The notes beneath the pieces are model-generated. The model was not told where the DNA came from, made no database searches, and saw nothing but the letters and a program-made list of their open reading frames with translations. Shown here piece after piece: positions 21,966-33,674 of a stretch of 64,000 nucleotides of DNA (positions are counted from its first letter, which is position 1; each line of letters opens with the position of its first letter). The DNA is from Amaurobius ferox. Lineage: Eukaryota > Arthropoda > Arachnida > Araneae > Amaurobiidae. Location: assembly GCA_951213105.1 (NCBI GenBank), contig OX578138.1:90583414-90647413 (forward strand), read 5' to 3'. The position numbers and the translations under genes were made by a program.

Positions 21966-23279
21966 AACAAGAAAGATCAATCATGCTCAAAGCATTGATT
22001 ATGAAAAACTTTCCAACAGCAATGCAATTTTATTTAAACATGTCTAAAATGCAATACATTCCTCGGTAATATTTTAAAACTTCTCACAATACTACATTGA
22101 TTTATTATATTTGAAAACTTAAACCTTCATCGAAAAAAATGAACTCCATTCAAATGACGGCATTGAAATATAAATTGCCTGGTTTAAACATCTCTAAAAT
22201 GTGATATATTACTCGATAATAATTTTAGAATTATTATAACACCACGATAATTTATTATATTTAAAAATTCATCGAAAACAACTGAAATTCATTCAAATGA
22301 CGTCATAGAAAAAATAACACGCCTGGCTCTCTCTAAAAAAGCAGCATTTCATTCATAAATAATTTCCCATTCATGTCATTCATCACAATACTATAATAAT
22401 TTATTTTATTTAAAAATTCAGACCATGGAGATATAAGTAATTTAACTCTATGCTTAAAACTTCATCGCAAAAAATCGTCCTTCTCTCGGTAAAGTCAATG
22501 AATATTTCTTTCATATCAGCTATGCAGACTCCATGAGCTAAATTCTTTTGCGTTGAAAAAATACAGCAATTTCTATACAACTCATCCTACATATTTTGCT
22601 GTTTACATTTTACATAAGTGAAAAATAGGCTTCGTTGTAGAAATAATCAAATTTGGATGAGCATTTAAACTCATATATATTGTAATTGCGTTGATTTAGT
22701 ATGTAGATGCACAGAATTTAAACCAAAATAAAGTGGTTTTAGGACGGATACAACACTCAATATGAAATAAAAAGAACTTTAAAAATCACGATTTTGAGAC
22801 AAGATGGATGCCATATATCATTTTGAAGTGGATCACGTGATACTTTCATATCATGGTCGCGTAATCGTTTCATATAAGAGGTGTTATTATTATTTTAATT
22901 TTTATTTAAGAAACTACGGAATATATTTCGCTGAATTTTTTTTTATATATTTTATGGAACAATTTAAATATTACCTAAAATTTCGAAACAATTTGTGAAT
23001 CTTAAATCCCCTTAAAAATGTTTGAAAAATTAGGTCCCATAGGGCTCAATGTATTTCATTTTTTCAACCCGGGTTCAATCCAAAACTAATTGAGTGATAT
23101 TATTCATTTATATTCCCATAGGTCCTGCAGAACGTTTGAACAACATACTAAAATTTCATTTTGATTAAGTCATTTTTACGACAGTTATCGTGCTACCGGA
23201 CAGACAGACAGACAGACAGGCAGACAGACAGAATGAACAAAGTCATAAACACTTTTCAACTTTGTTGTAAAGTGTTAAT
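21966..23279 (-). mobile_element. (GTCT)n hairpin family (Helitron-like), copy B
   Basis: A near-complete copy: 5' end 'aacaagaaagatcaatcatg' with the imperfect inverted 'gcattgatt', interior noncoding blocks, the core (rc) 'catactaaaatttcattttg' and 'acgacagttatcgtgctac', the microsatellite 'gacagacagacagacaggca', and the terminal hairpin 'caactttgttgtaaagtgtt'. No transposase; non-autonomous. Confidence 0.88.
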
Positions 23280-23430
23280 AAAAACTTCATAAGCACAGCA
23301 TAAATGCACTACACGACATAGACAATGCAATACCAATAAGCTTTGGCCGTATAATTATGCAAATTGCGGGTCAAAAGCAGCTAGCTAATATATGCCAATA
23401 TTAAGAAATGCAAGTATGTTACATGATTAT
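23280..23430. other. Short spacer
   Basis: Unrecognised 150-base sequence between the Helitron-like copy B and the Tc1 fragment. Confidence 0.3.
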
Positions 23431-23434
23431 AAGG

Positions 23435-24075
23435 CGAGATAAAAGGGATGGAAACGGCAGATGAGCCAACAGTTGTTACCGTCTGTCGCTTACGGAAACA
23501 CGTTTCCGAACTGTTTTTCGTTTTCGAAGATATGTGTTGTTAAAGAGAGACTTAGCCGATGACGTCGAAGTCTATTTCAGCATTTAAATGATCGTGCGAG
23601 GGGATACATTTTACGCCTACTGGCGGCTGAGTGGTCGTATCGCCGCTGTAACATGCGTAGATGCGTCCAATATGCAAATGGTTTAGAAAAGATGGATTAA
23701 AGAAGGGCATGCGAATCGTCGCAGTGGTACAGGTCCATCCAGACGTACATCAGCACGCGTTGATCGACGAATTTGAAGACTTGCGGTAGTAGCCTCACAA
23801 ACAACGACTGTCGCTATTTTTTGCGGAATTTGCAGGGTACATTGAATGTTCCACTATCAGCGACAACAATTTCTCGATTATTGGCCGAAAGCGGCTTGCA
23901 CTCCAACCATTCTTTACGAAGACTGCAATTGACGACAAGATACCGACGTGAGAGATTACAATGGTGTCGGGATCAAGCCTCTTGGACGACAAAATGGCAC
24001 AGTGTAGTGTTCAGCGACGAATCTCAGTTCTGTTTGTGGAATGACAGTCGCTGTATGAGAGCCTGGAGGTGACGT
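23435..24075 (+). pseudogene. Tc1-like transposase, 5' half only
   Basis: Homologous base-for-base to the 5' half of the degraded element at 9.5 kb ('agatgagccaacag', 'ggcggctgagtggt'). It keeps a 99-codon frame at 23773-24072 with the region up to the first catalytic aspartate: 'TISRLLAESGLHSNHSLRRL' and 'WHSVVFSDESQFCLWNDSR', the D of 'FSDES' being the first of the DDE triad. The element stops abruptly after 'ggaggtgacgtggg' and unrelated sequence follows, so the second and third catalytic residues are lost. Confidence 0.9.
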
Positions 24076-24548
24076 GGGTCCCATTTTACTCAGTCCCATT
24101 TTCCCATTTTACATTTTCGGAACAATACACAACGTACTTGGTCTTTATATCATTACAGAGGTGACCAAACTGTTAAACGTGATTTACTGATTGCTGGAGA
24201 TGCTATTTTATGTAACTCAAGACGCCACTTTAGGAAAACCATCGGGCATTTTCACAGGCAGGCAGTCCCATTAAGTGAGAGTAGGTTTGCCATAATTTGA
24301 CTTTTGGGACATTGGGACAGAGTTACCAAATGTATCGCGAAGTTGGCGAGTTTGGGCGACTTTATAACTAGAACTATCGAATACTCATGAAGATATAAGC
24401 CCTTTATGAACGTTCCTGCGAAGAGTTTCTAAAATATGTGATCGCTCAGTTAGAGAGCAGTTGACGTGATAAAAGGTATATTAAATTCTGAGATACACCA
24501 GAGTATTGAGACTAATACCGGACATTTTGTAAATTAGCTCTGCATTTT
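24076..24548 (+). other. Unrecognised sequence, open 24103-24300
   Basis: A methionine-less frame of about 60 codons contains 'LYHYRGDQTVKRDLLIAGDA' and then 'ILCNSRRHFRKTIGHFHRQ'. The residue mix is protein-like, but I recognise no family. It joins the truncated Tc1 copy directly and could be a fragment of a gene or of another element. Confidence 0.3.
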
Positions 24549-26702
24549 ATTGCTGTTTTTAACACTTTACAACATAATTGAAAAGTGCTTATGACTTTGT
24601 TCATTATGTCTGCCTGTCTGTCTGTCTGTCTATCTGCCCGTTAGCACGATAACTGTCGTAAACATGACTTTATCAAACTGAAATTTTAGTATGTTTAGTA
24701 ATTTATTATATTTGAAAACTTAAACCTTCATCGAAAAAAATGAACTTCATTCAAATGACGGCATTGAAATATAAATTGCCTGGTTTAAACATCTCTAAAA
24801 TGTTATACATTCCTCGGTAATAGTTTTGGAATTATCATAATACTACGATAATTTATTATATTTGAAAACTTCATCGAAAACAACTGAAATTAATTCAAAT
24901 GACGTCATAGAAAAAATAACACGCCTGGATCTCTCTATAAAAACAGGATTTCATTCATAACTTTCTCCCATTCATTTCATTCATCACAATACTATAATAA
25001 TTTATTTTATTTAAACATTTTGTTTAAGACCATGGAGCTACAAAAAATTAAACTCTATGCTTGAAACTTCATCGAAAAAAATCGTCCTTCTGTTTATGAA
25101 ATTAATTAATATTTCATTCATATCAGCCATGCAGACTCCATGGACTAAATTATTTTGTGTTAAAAAAATACAGGAATTCTAATACAACTCATTTTATATA
25201 TTTTGCTGTTTACATTTTACATAGGTGAAAAATAGGCTTAGTTGTAGAAATAATCAAATTTAGATGAGCATTTAAACTCAAATATATTGTCATTGCGTTG
25301 TTTCAGTATGTAGATGCACAGAATTTAAGCAAAAATAAAGTAATTTTAGGACGGATACAACACTCAATATGAATAAAAAAGAACTTAAAAAAATCACGAT
25401 TTTGAAACAAGATGGATGCCATATATCATTTTGAAGTGGGTCATGTGATCGTTTCATATCATGGTCACGTGATCGTTTCATATAAGAGGTGTAATTATTA
25501 TTTTAATTTTTATTTAAAAAACAACTGAATATATTTCGCTGATTTTTTTTAATATATTTTATGGAACAATTTAAATATTACCTAAAATTTTCGAAGCAAA
25601 TTGTGAATTTTAAATCCGCTTAAAAAATGTTTGAAAAATTAGGTCCTATAGGGCTCAATGTATTTCATTTTTTCGATCCGGGTTCAATCCAAAACTAATT
25701 GTGTGATATTATTCATTTATATTCCCATAGGATCTACAGACCGTCTGAACAACATACTAAAATTTCATTTTGATTAAGTCATTTTTACGGCAGTTATCGT
25801 TCTAACGGACAGACAGACAGACAGACAGACAGAATGAACAAAGTCATAAACACTTTTCAACTTTGTTGTAAAGTGTTAATAAATGGTATCACCCAATTAG
25901 TTTTGAATTAAATCCGGATTGAAAAAATGAAATACATTGAATCCTATGAGACCCAATTCTTCAAACATTTTTAAAGCGATTTTAAATTTCACAAACTGCT
26001 CCGAAATTTTTAGAAAATATTCAAATTACCCCATAAAATGTATAAAAAAATTTTGAGAAAATATATTTGGTAGTTTTTTTAAATAAAAATTATTTAATAT
26101 ATGGAGAAAAACAAATGCAATTAAATTCTGACTATTGCTATATCCTGCAGAAAGAGAAAATAGATATATTATATAATAAATATCTTTTCAAAAGTTTAAT
26201 TACTTTATATAAGATAGGTTTCACATTTAAAAATAAATATGGTAGATAACAATTTTTCAAATTTCTAAATAAAATAAATTATTATAGTATTGTGATGAAT
26301 GAAACGATTGGAAAAATGTTATGAATGAAATGCTGATTTTATATAGAGGAGATTTATATTTCGATGACGTCATTTGAATAAAGTTCATTTGTTTTCTATA
26401 AAGTTTTCAAATATAATAAATTATTGCAGTATTATGATAATTTTAAAAATATTTCCGAGGAATATATTGCATTTTAGACATGTATAAACCAGGCAATTTA
26501 TATTCAATGCCGTTATTTGACTGAAGTTCATTTTCTTCGATGAAGTTTTTAAATATAATAAATTAATATAGTATTGTGAAATTTGAAAAATATTACCGAG
26601 GAATGGATCGCATTTTAGAGATGCTTATATACAATTGTTTTGAAGTTGGAAAGTGTTTCATAATCAATGCCTTATGCATGATTGATCTTTCTTGTTATTA
26701 TA
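24549..26702. mobile_element. Rearranged (GTCT)n-family cluster (three fragments, palindromic)
   Basis: 24549-24699, plus orientation: hairpin end, (GTCT)n and core only. 24700-25884, minus orientation: most of the element ending in 'caactttgttgtaaagtgtt'. 25885-26702, plus orientation: the rest of an element lacking its hairpin end and closing with 'gcatgattgatctttcttgt'. Hairpin ends therefore flank the middle block on its outer right and, inverted, on the left. All are noncoding. Confidence 0.82.
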
Positions 26703-27182
26703 TCTCCCAGTTGTTTGGTGATACTGAAAGATAGTTCTCGAAATATTCACTATATGTTTTTCCAGTTTACGCATATTAATGATCTTAAATAAAAGTGTTA
26801 ATTTTCAAGAAAATTTTGACTCATTCTTATATCAAGAGAGTACACACACGATTCCAGGGGATATGACGTAACAATATGTTCATTGAAAATTATCGTAAAT
26901 TAATCTTATTAGTAACTATAATAACAAGAATAGACAGTGAGTGTAACAATACTATTTGAAATATATTAAGTACACATTTTATATATTTGTTAAATAAAAT
27001 ACTACTATAAATTAAAATCGTATTTAGTTCAATTGATAATCGCATTTTGATGATTTAATGAATGCTTTTCTCAATAAAAAGAGCTATATAAAAATCACCT
27101 GCGAATAGGCACTTTGGAATTGTACAATTCTACTAGCTTGGGCGTATATTGGAGAAAATGAACTTTATTTAGAAGCATTTAA
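26703..27182. other. AT-rich stretch without recognised feature
   Basis: Nothing identified. Confidence 0.4.
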
Positions 27183-27186
27183 ACTT

Positions 27187-29183
27187 ATTACTTTCCTTAT
27201 ATGTATACATAATGTATAAGGAAAGTATTGTGACGGGGTCTAAAATTCGAATTCCAGTTTTCGACGGGAGAGCACGTATCAAGCATCCCTGATCACGTAT
27301 CGAACATTTTTGACGTGATGTCTCTGTATGTGTGTGTATGTATGTGTGTGTGTGCCTGTGTGTGTGTCAGTGAGTCTCTGGAGACGATAACTGACGAACG
27401 AATGGACCGAATCGAACAAAATTTGGTACAAAAATCACTATACATAAACACTGGAAGCCTATTGTTTTTAAACGTAATCGAATGTTGAGAACCCGGCCAA
27501 ATTTTCGTGTGAAATTTTGAAAAAATCATCAAAAAATCGAAACCTTTAATAAAGTTTCGCAAATAAGCATTTCTTATGTAATTTTTCCTTAAAAAACGAT
27601 TGACATAAAGTTTAGGACGCTAACATGAACCGTTCTCGACATATTGCACATTTTTTAAATAAATTTATCAGAAAATCCCATATATTAGAAAGAAATATTA
27701 ACTGTTATGAAACATGTTCCCTTTTCATATGTAATATTATGCGATAAATGTAGTGACGTCATTGATTTAACTCGTTCCATTCACGAGAAAAGATACTTTG
27801 AGTAATACTTTTGTATTTGAACGGCAATAGTCATTTATCTGGTGTAAGAATAATATATTTCTCCGTCCATAACGCTTGGCGATATTTTGGAGACGAATTT
27901 GGCGGAATGTCGCTAACTTGGAGACTTTTTAAATGTTGCCAAATTAACGAAAATCCCGCCAAATGGATAAAAATGACGCTAAATCAATGAAAATGACGAC
28001 TAATTGAAGAAAATTCAATATTTTTGAAAGAATATAAGTATCTAATATAAGAATAACATTTTTTAACTATAAAAGTAGTAAATTCATTGTATTATTGTGA
28101 GACCAGAAATAGATCAGTGACAGTTTTATACTAGTTATTTATTGATCTAGAACCTCGGACAATACTGACAGTCTGGATGGCACCGAGTTTTACAACCCGT
28201 GAACCTAAAGGTCAGAAAACCATAAATTTATGGGTGCCATGACAGAGGGGCCGAGCTGACCCTGACGAGGATGTTGAATGGTTCCATTGGTTAAATAAGT
28301 AACCAATGGAAACAGGAGCTTGTTGCGTTACACCGAATGCGGCAAATGAAAGTAAGGGGGAAATGACACCCCCGAAAAGGAGGGAGCTACAACCTGTGAT
28401 CGAAGAGAAAGACGAGAGAGATACCAAGATGACGTGAGAGAGTAAACTTTAACAGATAACTGATCAACGATAGAGCAGCGATGATTTAATACGACTTAAG
28501 ATAACTTCGACATTATGACGTGTGCAGATACTACAGAGATGACTTGATATACTAAGAGAATGAAATAAGTGCGAGTGTTGCACTCAGCAGTACAATATGA
28601 TCGACGAAGTTACGAGTGGATGCATTACACTACGAGTTGATGCGGGTAATAAAGACGACATCAAATGCGTGCTGCGAGCAAAGTCCAAGACAGATTTGAA
28701 GGTATGTGCCTATTGAAAATGATATCTGGTCCTAACTATTATTTAGGCGTTTCCGTTTTGGTCACATATGTCCCCTCCGCTGACATTATATAATTAAATA
28801 TTGTAATTGAATTATTTAAGTATTTATGTTTTTTAATAAATGTTTTTGTTAATGCTAAAATGGTGTGATCCATTTAGCATTTTATTAATCAATAATTCTT
28901 TTACAGGACTTACACAAAAAGTAAATAATTTTGGAGGGTTTATAGTGGCACAATAAAGCAATGTGCGATTAAATAATAAGTCCACTAATACGAGAATTTA
29001 CGGCCATGTTAAGAGATAAATATAGATATGTTAATGATAAAATAATTAGAGGGTTATTGCAAAACACAACGCACATCGTAATAAAAATTATTAATTAATG
29101 TTAACTTTAACTTTAAGTCAATCTTATTTGTGTGTCACAATTATATAAGGAAAGTCATGTGCTGCCCACATCAGATTTCTTTA
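27187..29183 (+). mobile_element. Dispersed 'ATAAGGAAAGT' repeat, interrupted by a solo LTR
   Basis: A noncoding repeat whose inverted relative is at 36.40-37.42 kb. It starts with a hairpin (TACTTTCCTTATA ... TATAAGGAAAGTA, 27189-27227). It then has the block 'gttttcgacgggagagcacg', a (TG)n microsatellite, the core 'gaacgaatggaccgaatcga' with 'aaaatttggtac', and the block 'cgtccataacgcttggcgat'. It ends at 'tataaggaaagtcatgtgct' and 'gcccacatcagattt'. TATAAGGAAAGT is therefore present as a direct repeat at both ends (27215-27226, 29144-29155). A 1044-bp insertion sits near its right end. Confidence 0.8.
28096..29139. mobile_element. Solo LTR of a retrotransposon (1044 bp)
   Basis: Begins TGTGAGACC and ends TGTGTCACA, i.e. 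5'-TG...CA-3' with short inverted ends. It is bracketed by a 5-bp duplication ATTAT (28091-28095, 29140-29144). The paralogous repeat copies at 36.4 and 41.4 kb carry the unoccupied site 'gcattatataagg', confirming the insertion boundaries. The inside is noncoding, with 'ataaatgtttttgttaatgc' toward the right as a possible polyadenylation region. It was probably left by LTR-LTR recombination. A cut-and-paste element with TTGTGA ends and TTA duplication fits less well. Strand not determined. Confidence 0.78.
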
Positions 29184-29384
29184 TTAAGTACTCATCGGTC
29201 TCATCTGTGAATTTTCTTCTATTTTCATGTTAAACTCTGAATTCTTACTTCCAGCATTTTCATATTTGTAGCTCATTCATGACTAAACGATATTCCACTG
29301 TATTATCTGTGTGCGAAATTGTCCCCCAGGTTTAATTTCTTTCTTTTAACCAGACTATGTTTTTCCAATTTCTCTTGTTCAGAA

Positions 29385-29690
29385 AACAGCATTGCTAAGC
29401 TAATTACGTTTCTTAAAATCTCATTAAGTCTTTCACTATTTCCTACAACTCAGGAACGTCCTTGTTAATTAAAAAACAAATAATTGGTTTTCCTCCTTTT
29501 ATTTCATTCTTCCCTTTAAAAGAACATTTGATCCTACAAGAGTGAGGATAGTTTTTTTCCCCTCTCTGTCTCCGCTCATTCTATCCACTTTAAAAGAGTC
29601 TTGCACTTTTGGGACTGTTTAAAGAACCGTGTGGGTAAATTTGCTGTGTGAACAAGAAATTGACACGAAAGTTCTTTTTTATTCCAAAGA
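29385..29690 (+). repeat. Same-strand ~300-bp repeat, copy 1
   Basis: Shares an ordered series with copies at 39.17, 42.9, 55.29 and 61.09 kb: 'agctaattac-tttct-aaat', 'ctcattaagtc', 'ttaattaaaaacaaat', 'gggactgttta', then 'gaaattgacacgaaagttct' with 'tttttat'. Function unknown; noncoding as read. Confidence 0.65.
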
Positions 29691-29823
29691 TTCAAAGGTT
29701 CTTCTCCAAAGATTCAAGCCTTTGATTTTCTTAAGACGGAAACAGTATCATTACTATAGTTTTGCGTTGAATGGAATAAATATACTTTATGAAGAGCACA
29801 TGAGTTATCATTGTAGAAAAATA

Positions 29824-30773
29824 TAGGGTGATCCAAATTAAAGAAGATGAATTTAGACCACGCTGTATGAAAAACCACTTGGCAAACAGCAAATTTTGTA
29901 CACATACCTTCTGGAGTAGGTTATTTTGATTTCTGTAGAAACAAATAGTTCAAATTTCGGCCGACGGGAATTAAATTTGCCGCTGCAGTCCCCGCATATG
30001 GATATCGCACTTGCATAATTCTTAACTTATCCTGGTATACATATAACTGATATTGCATATTGTTTAACTTATCCTGGTATTGCACATTTCTTAATTTATC
30101 CTGGCATTCATTAACTGACTTTCCATCTTACTTAACTTATCCTGGCACACATATAACTGACCTTGGAAATTGCTTAACTTCAGCAAATCAGCAAAAAGGG
30201 TTTCGAAGATTACGAACAGTGATTCTGGTATTGCACATTTCTTAACTTATCCTGGCATACATTAACTGACTTTCCATCTTACTTAACTTATCCTGGCATA
30301 CATATAACTGACCTTGCAAATTGCTTAATTTCATCAAATCAGCAAAACGAGTTTCGAAGATTACGAACAGTAAACGGACCTCTACGTAAATATTTCAATT
30401 GTTCAATTGTCTAAATGCCTTAAGTGTAGCAGAAGCACTGCTCTTTTTCTAATAAAAGAGTTTAACAAGTAACGCGAGATCTGGTAAGGCGAGCTTCATA
30501 ATTCTTGACCAGTCATAGATTTATGAAGAAAAGTTTTGTGACTCATTTTATAGTCTGAAGTTTTAAGATACATTTCACAATATGCAAATTACGGGGACAG
30601 CAGAGCCAGGATTCACCACTAGCGACCAGAGTTTGAACTATGTTTTCTTAAGAAATCGAAACCGTCTACTCAGGAAACTATGTGTAAGAAATTTGGTTAC
30701 GATTCAACCAGAAGCTTTTTCTATAGAGTGGTCTAAATGCCTCATCTTTAATTTGGATCACCCTGTACATTCT
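29824..30773. mobile_element. Non-autonomous TIR element with internal 151-bp tandem repeat
   Basis: Left end 'agggtgatccaaattaaag' and right end (rc) 'cagggtgatccaaattaaag' extend as imperfect inverted repeats for roughly 60-90 bases ('tttagaccac-ct-tat'). TA flanks each end, consistent with a Tc1/mariner-type MITE. The interior is built from two 151-bp units (30072-30222, 30223-30373) with a shorter 'cttaacttatcctgg' sub-repeat. No transposase. Confidence 0.82.
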
Positions 30774-30979
30774 GCTTGGTTATTTATATTCATAAGCATA
30801 TGTTTGTATGCTCTTTGTGGATCATAATATAATTATCCATAAAATTTTCTATCACTCCCATTAGGAAAGCAGATGTAGGTCAATTGGGTGACACAGGAAC
30901 AGTCTCAATAAAGTGCACTACTGGACAATTAAACAACTTATGAGAGTTATACTCTTATAAGAACAATTAACAATTACTG

Positions 30980-31030
30980 CTTATGAGAGTATAACTTTTT
31001 AAGAGTATTAAAAAGTTATACTCTCATAAG
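30980..31030. repeat. Perfect 21-bp inverted repeat (hairpin), 9-base loop
   Basis: 30980-31000 is the exact reverse complement of 31010-31030 (arm core CTTATGAGAGTATAAC). A partial third copy of the arm lies at about 30938-30960. It is AT-rich and there is no coding context. Confidence 0.9.
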
Positions 31031-31033
31031 CCG

Positions 31034-31076
31034 AACCTTTCTGATAGGTCGGACGTTCTGGGTCTCAACAACAACA
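31034..31076 (+). mobile_element. 43-bp SINE 3' tail with 14-bp TSD
   Basis: Only the last ~40 bases of the tRNA-SINE ('tgataggtcggacgttctgg' then 'gtctcaacaacaaca') are present, flanked by a perfect duplication ACTCTCATAAGCCG (31020-31033, 31077-31090). An extremely 5'-truncated but authentic retrotransposition event. It shows that the SINE's natural 3' end is 'gtctcaacaacaaca'. Confidence 0.92.
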
Positions 31077-31090
31077 ACTCTCATAAGCCG

Positions 31091-31846
31091 CAATTGTTGT
31101 GATCATCATTCATACCTAAGAGCTATGTGAATGTGATTTTCTGACTAAAGAATTAATTACACAACCCAAAGTTGCTGAAAGTAGAATCTTTGCATATACG
31201 TGAGAGACTTCACTTATAAGTTATGAGAAAAATTTTAAATTTTTAATTTTTGTTGAAAAAATTTATACATTGATGAGCTTTTTGTTCTAATACTCTTGAC
31301 GTTATAACTTGAGATCGGCTAGAAATACAGAATGCGTTTTCATACCATTATGTACAAACTTATAATAATAATAAATGTTAACTCTATGTATGTACAATCA
31401 ACCGTTCTTGAGATGTATTAATTTATAATCACGGCAGATAAACTTTTTATTACACTGTACCAATGAGTTCATAGTTTTTCTTTTCATTCTTTTGTTATAG
31501 CTATGGTAATCCAGCAGAGTTTCAGATACCGAAAACGGTATTTGGTTATTCTTCAGCTCAAGCTATTAAAAAATAATGCTGTAATTAATTGGCTTTTAGC
31601 TTAAAACGTCTGAAGACGTTAAAAATAAGACAACATATAGTGATTAGAGGCGAAATACTATATAAGATACTGAAATTTCCATGGTCGCAGAACTGTAAAA
31701 TGTGCGACACAGCAAAAGTGCAAATGCGTGCTTTTATTTGAATTGGCTTTTGTTATTCAAAAATTTTATTATGTAAGTGTCAGATTTAGTGACCACTTGC
31801 TATTTAGTTCGCGCGATATGGGAATGTAAATGGACAGATCCAAATA
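31091..31846. other. AT-rich stretch without recognised feature
   Basis: Nothing identified. Confidence 0.4.
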
Positions 31847-32284
31847 ATCTAAGACATTATTTCTCAACCGTCGGGTCAAGGACCGGCACCGGGCTCTGCC
31901 ATCAAATACACCTGGCCACGAGGGATGCTTTTGGAGTTTGCCGTTTTAATTTTCAAAGTATTTTCTATGAATAAATATTTCATAGTGAAAGTATTCTAAG
32001 TAGAAAAATATTCGTGAATGTGTTGTTAAGCTAAAAACCGGAATGTCTAAATAACATCTAAGTAGCAAACGTTAGTGACCAATCTTCATATTTCATTAGG
32101 ATTAAGATACTGCTTGGTTGACTTATATGGTGAATTAAAATGGATACATATTTTTCTTTCTCTCTCAATACAGGTTTTCCTTCAAACCAACAAAATCAAT
32201 TTAATAATACAGTATGTCATTTTAGACTGAATAATGTACATTTTGGATGATAATGGGCTACGTAAATGAAATCAGCACAAATTA

Positions 32285-33658
32285 CACTGCTCACAACTGA
32301 AATCGCAACATCATGAAGAAATTGATGTAACCTTATGGCATTTACAGAATATAATTCTAACACGGAAATATGCAAATGTTCAAAAAATGACAGCTGGAAA
32401 ATGAAAGCATGGAACTTTTTTGACATTATATCAATATGGAATAGTCCCATCGCGACCAGCTATGCAGGATTGAATACGACGAGGCATCCCATCAATGAGA
32501 TGGTCAATGGTGTGCTGAGGGATGGTATTCCACACAGCATGCAATTTGGCTTGTAACTCAACATGGTTTGTTGGAATTGGGAGTTCTCTTAATCGGCGAC
32601 CGGTGATGTCCCGGATATGTTCAATTGGCGACAAATCCAGAGAATATGCTGGTCAAGGCAGGATGCCAAAACCTTGTAGACTCTGCATAGTTATCCGGGC
32701 AGTATGTGTCCTGACATTATCCGGATGAAGAAGCAGCCTAGGGCTAGTTAAGAGATATGGCTGTACCACAGGTCTCACAATGTCGGAGACGTATCGTTGT
32801 GCCGTGATACTACCAGAAACGGGGACCAACGGTGTTCGTCCACCAAATGTTATACCACCCCAAATCATGGTACCAATTTGGGGTCTGTGTGGCGACTGAT
32901 AGAAAAAGCTTCCTGGTGGCGTCGCCATATGCGAATACGACCATATGGCATGCCAAAACATCGTGATTCATCAGTGAACAGATTGTTTCACCATTCTGTT
33001 GACCAATTGCGTCTCATTTAACACCACAGGAGACGACAAAACCGCTGAAGACGTTGAAACGGTAGATGTCGAAAATGTCATCTACCTCGGAGTCCTGCTT
33101 CATGCAAACGGTGTCGAATTGTTTTCGTCAAAACCACCTTACTTGTAGTGAGGGATAAATGTCGTTGTTACACAGTTGCTGTGGTAAACGGGTCCCCCGC
33201 AACGCTTCTCAGAAGCGTACGATCTTCACATGGTGTGGTTCACCTGGAAGCTCCACTACCTGACCTTCGTGTCGTTTCGTTGTCTCTCTCGAACCGTAAC
33301 TCAGACCTTTGAACTGTGCTCATATCATGGCCCAATAGTTCAGTGGTCCTTCGAAGGTTCAATCCACCCCCACGTAAAAGAATGATTTGTTGCCGTTCTG
33401 TTGACGACAACTGAATGTCTGCGGTACATCGACGTACTCTTGGCATACTGAGATGATTATTACAACCTGAAATCAATGACGCTACAATTTAGCTGTGATA
33501 TCGCTCTTCCTTGACCTGACGCTTTTACGCTGCTCGGCAAGGTGTTACGTCACTATGCGTAACGAAACTGTGCTCATTTGCATATCTCGCCTTGCTGTTT
33601 CCATAGCCTGAGCTACATCTTCAACTTTATGGTGTTGCGATGTTAGTTGTGAGCAGTG
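32285..33658 (-). mobile_element. Tc1-like transposon (1374 bp), inactive
   Basis: Inverted ends 'cactgctcacaactgaaatc' (left) and, reversed on the right, 'cactgctcacaactaacatc', each followed by 'gcaaca(t/c)cat-aag'. It is flanked by TA (32283-32284, 33659-33660). The transposase runs on the minus strand in pieces: N-terminal helix-turn-helix (33240-33476), catalytic core (32653-32961), C-terminus (32431-32634). It is inserted inside the hAT-type element. A partial sibling lies immediately beside it. Confidence 0.92.
32431..33476 (-). pseudogene. Tc1-like transposase, fragmented
   Basis: Would bind the terminal repeats and catalyse cut-and-paste at TA. Pieces in order: a DNA-binding domain with 'LSSTERQQIILLRGGGLNLR' and 'TTELLGHDMSTVQRS' (33240-33476); 'GTMIWGGITFGGRTPLVPVS' and 'GSITAQRYVSDIVRPVV' leading to 'HPDNVRTHTA' with the second catalytic D (32653-32961); and 'LSPIEHIRDITGRRLREL' with the glutamate (32431-32634). 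A TGA replaces the tryptophan codon between the last two pieces in the same frame. The region between the first two pieces is frameshifted, and the part carrying the first catalytic D is not readable. D-to-E spacing is 32 residues. Related to the copies at 9.5 and 23.4 kb. Confidence 0.9.
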
Positions 33659-33674
33659 TACGTTATATTTTTTT

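Noticed and set aside
28092..29143. Harbinger-type DNA transposon (TTGTGA ends, TTA duplication)
   Set aside because: The same bases fit TG...CA ends with a longer ATTAT duplication, the more specific explanation, and no transposase is present.
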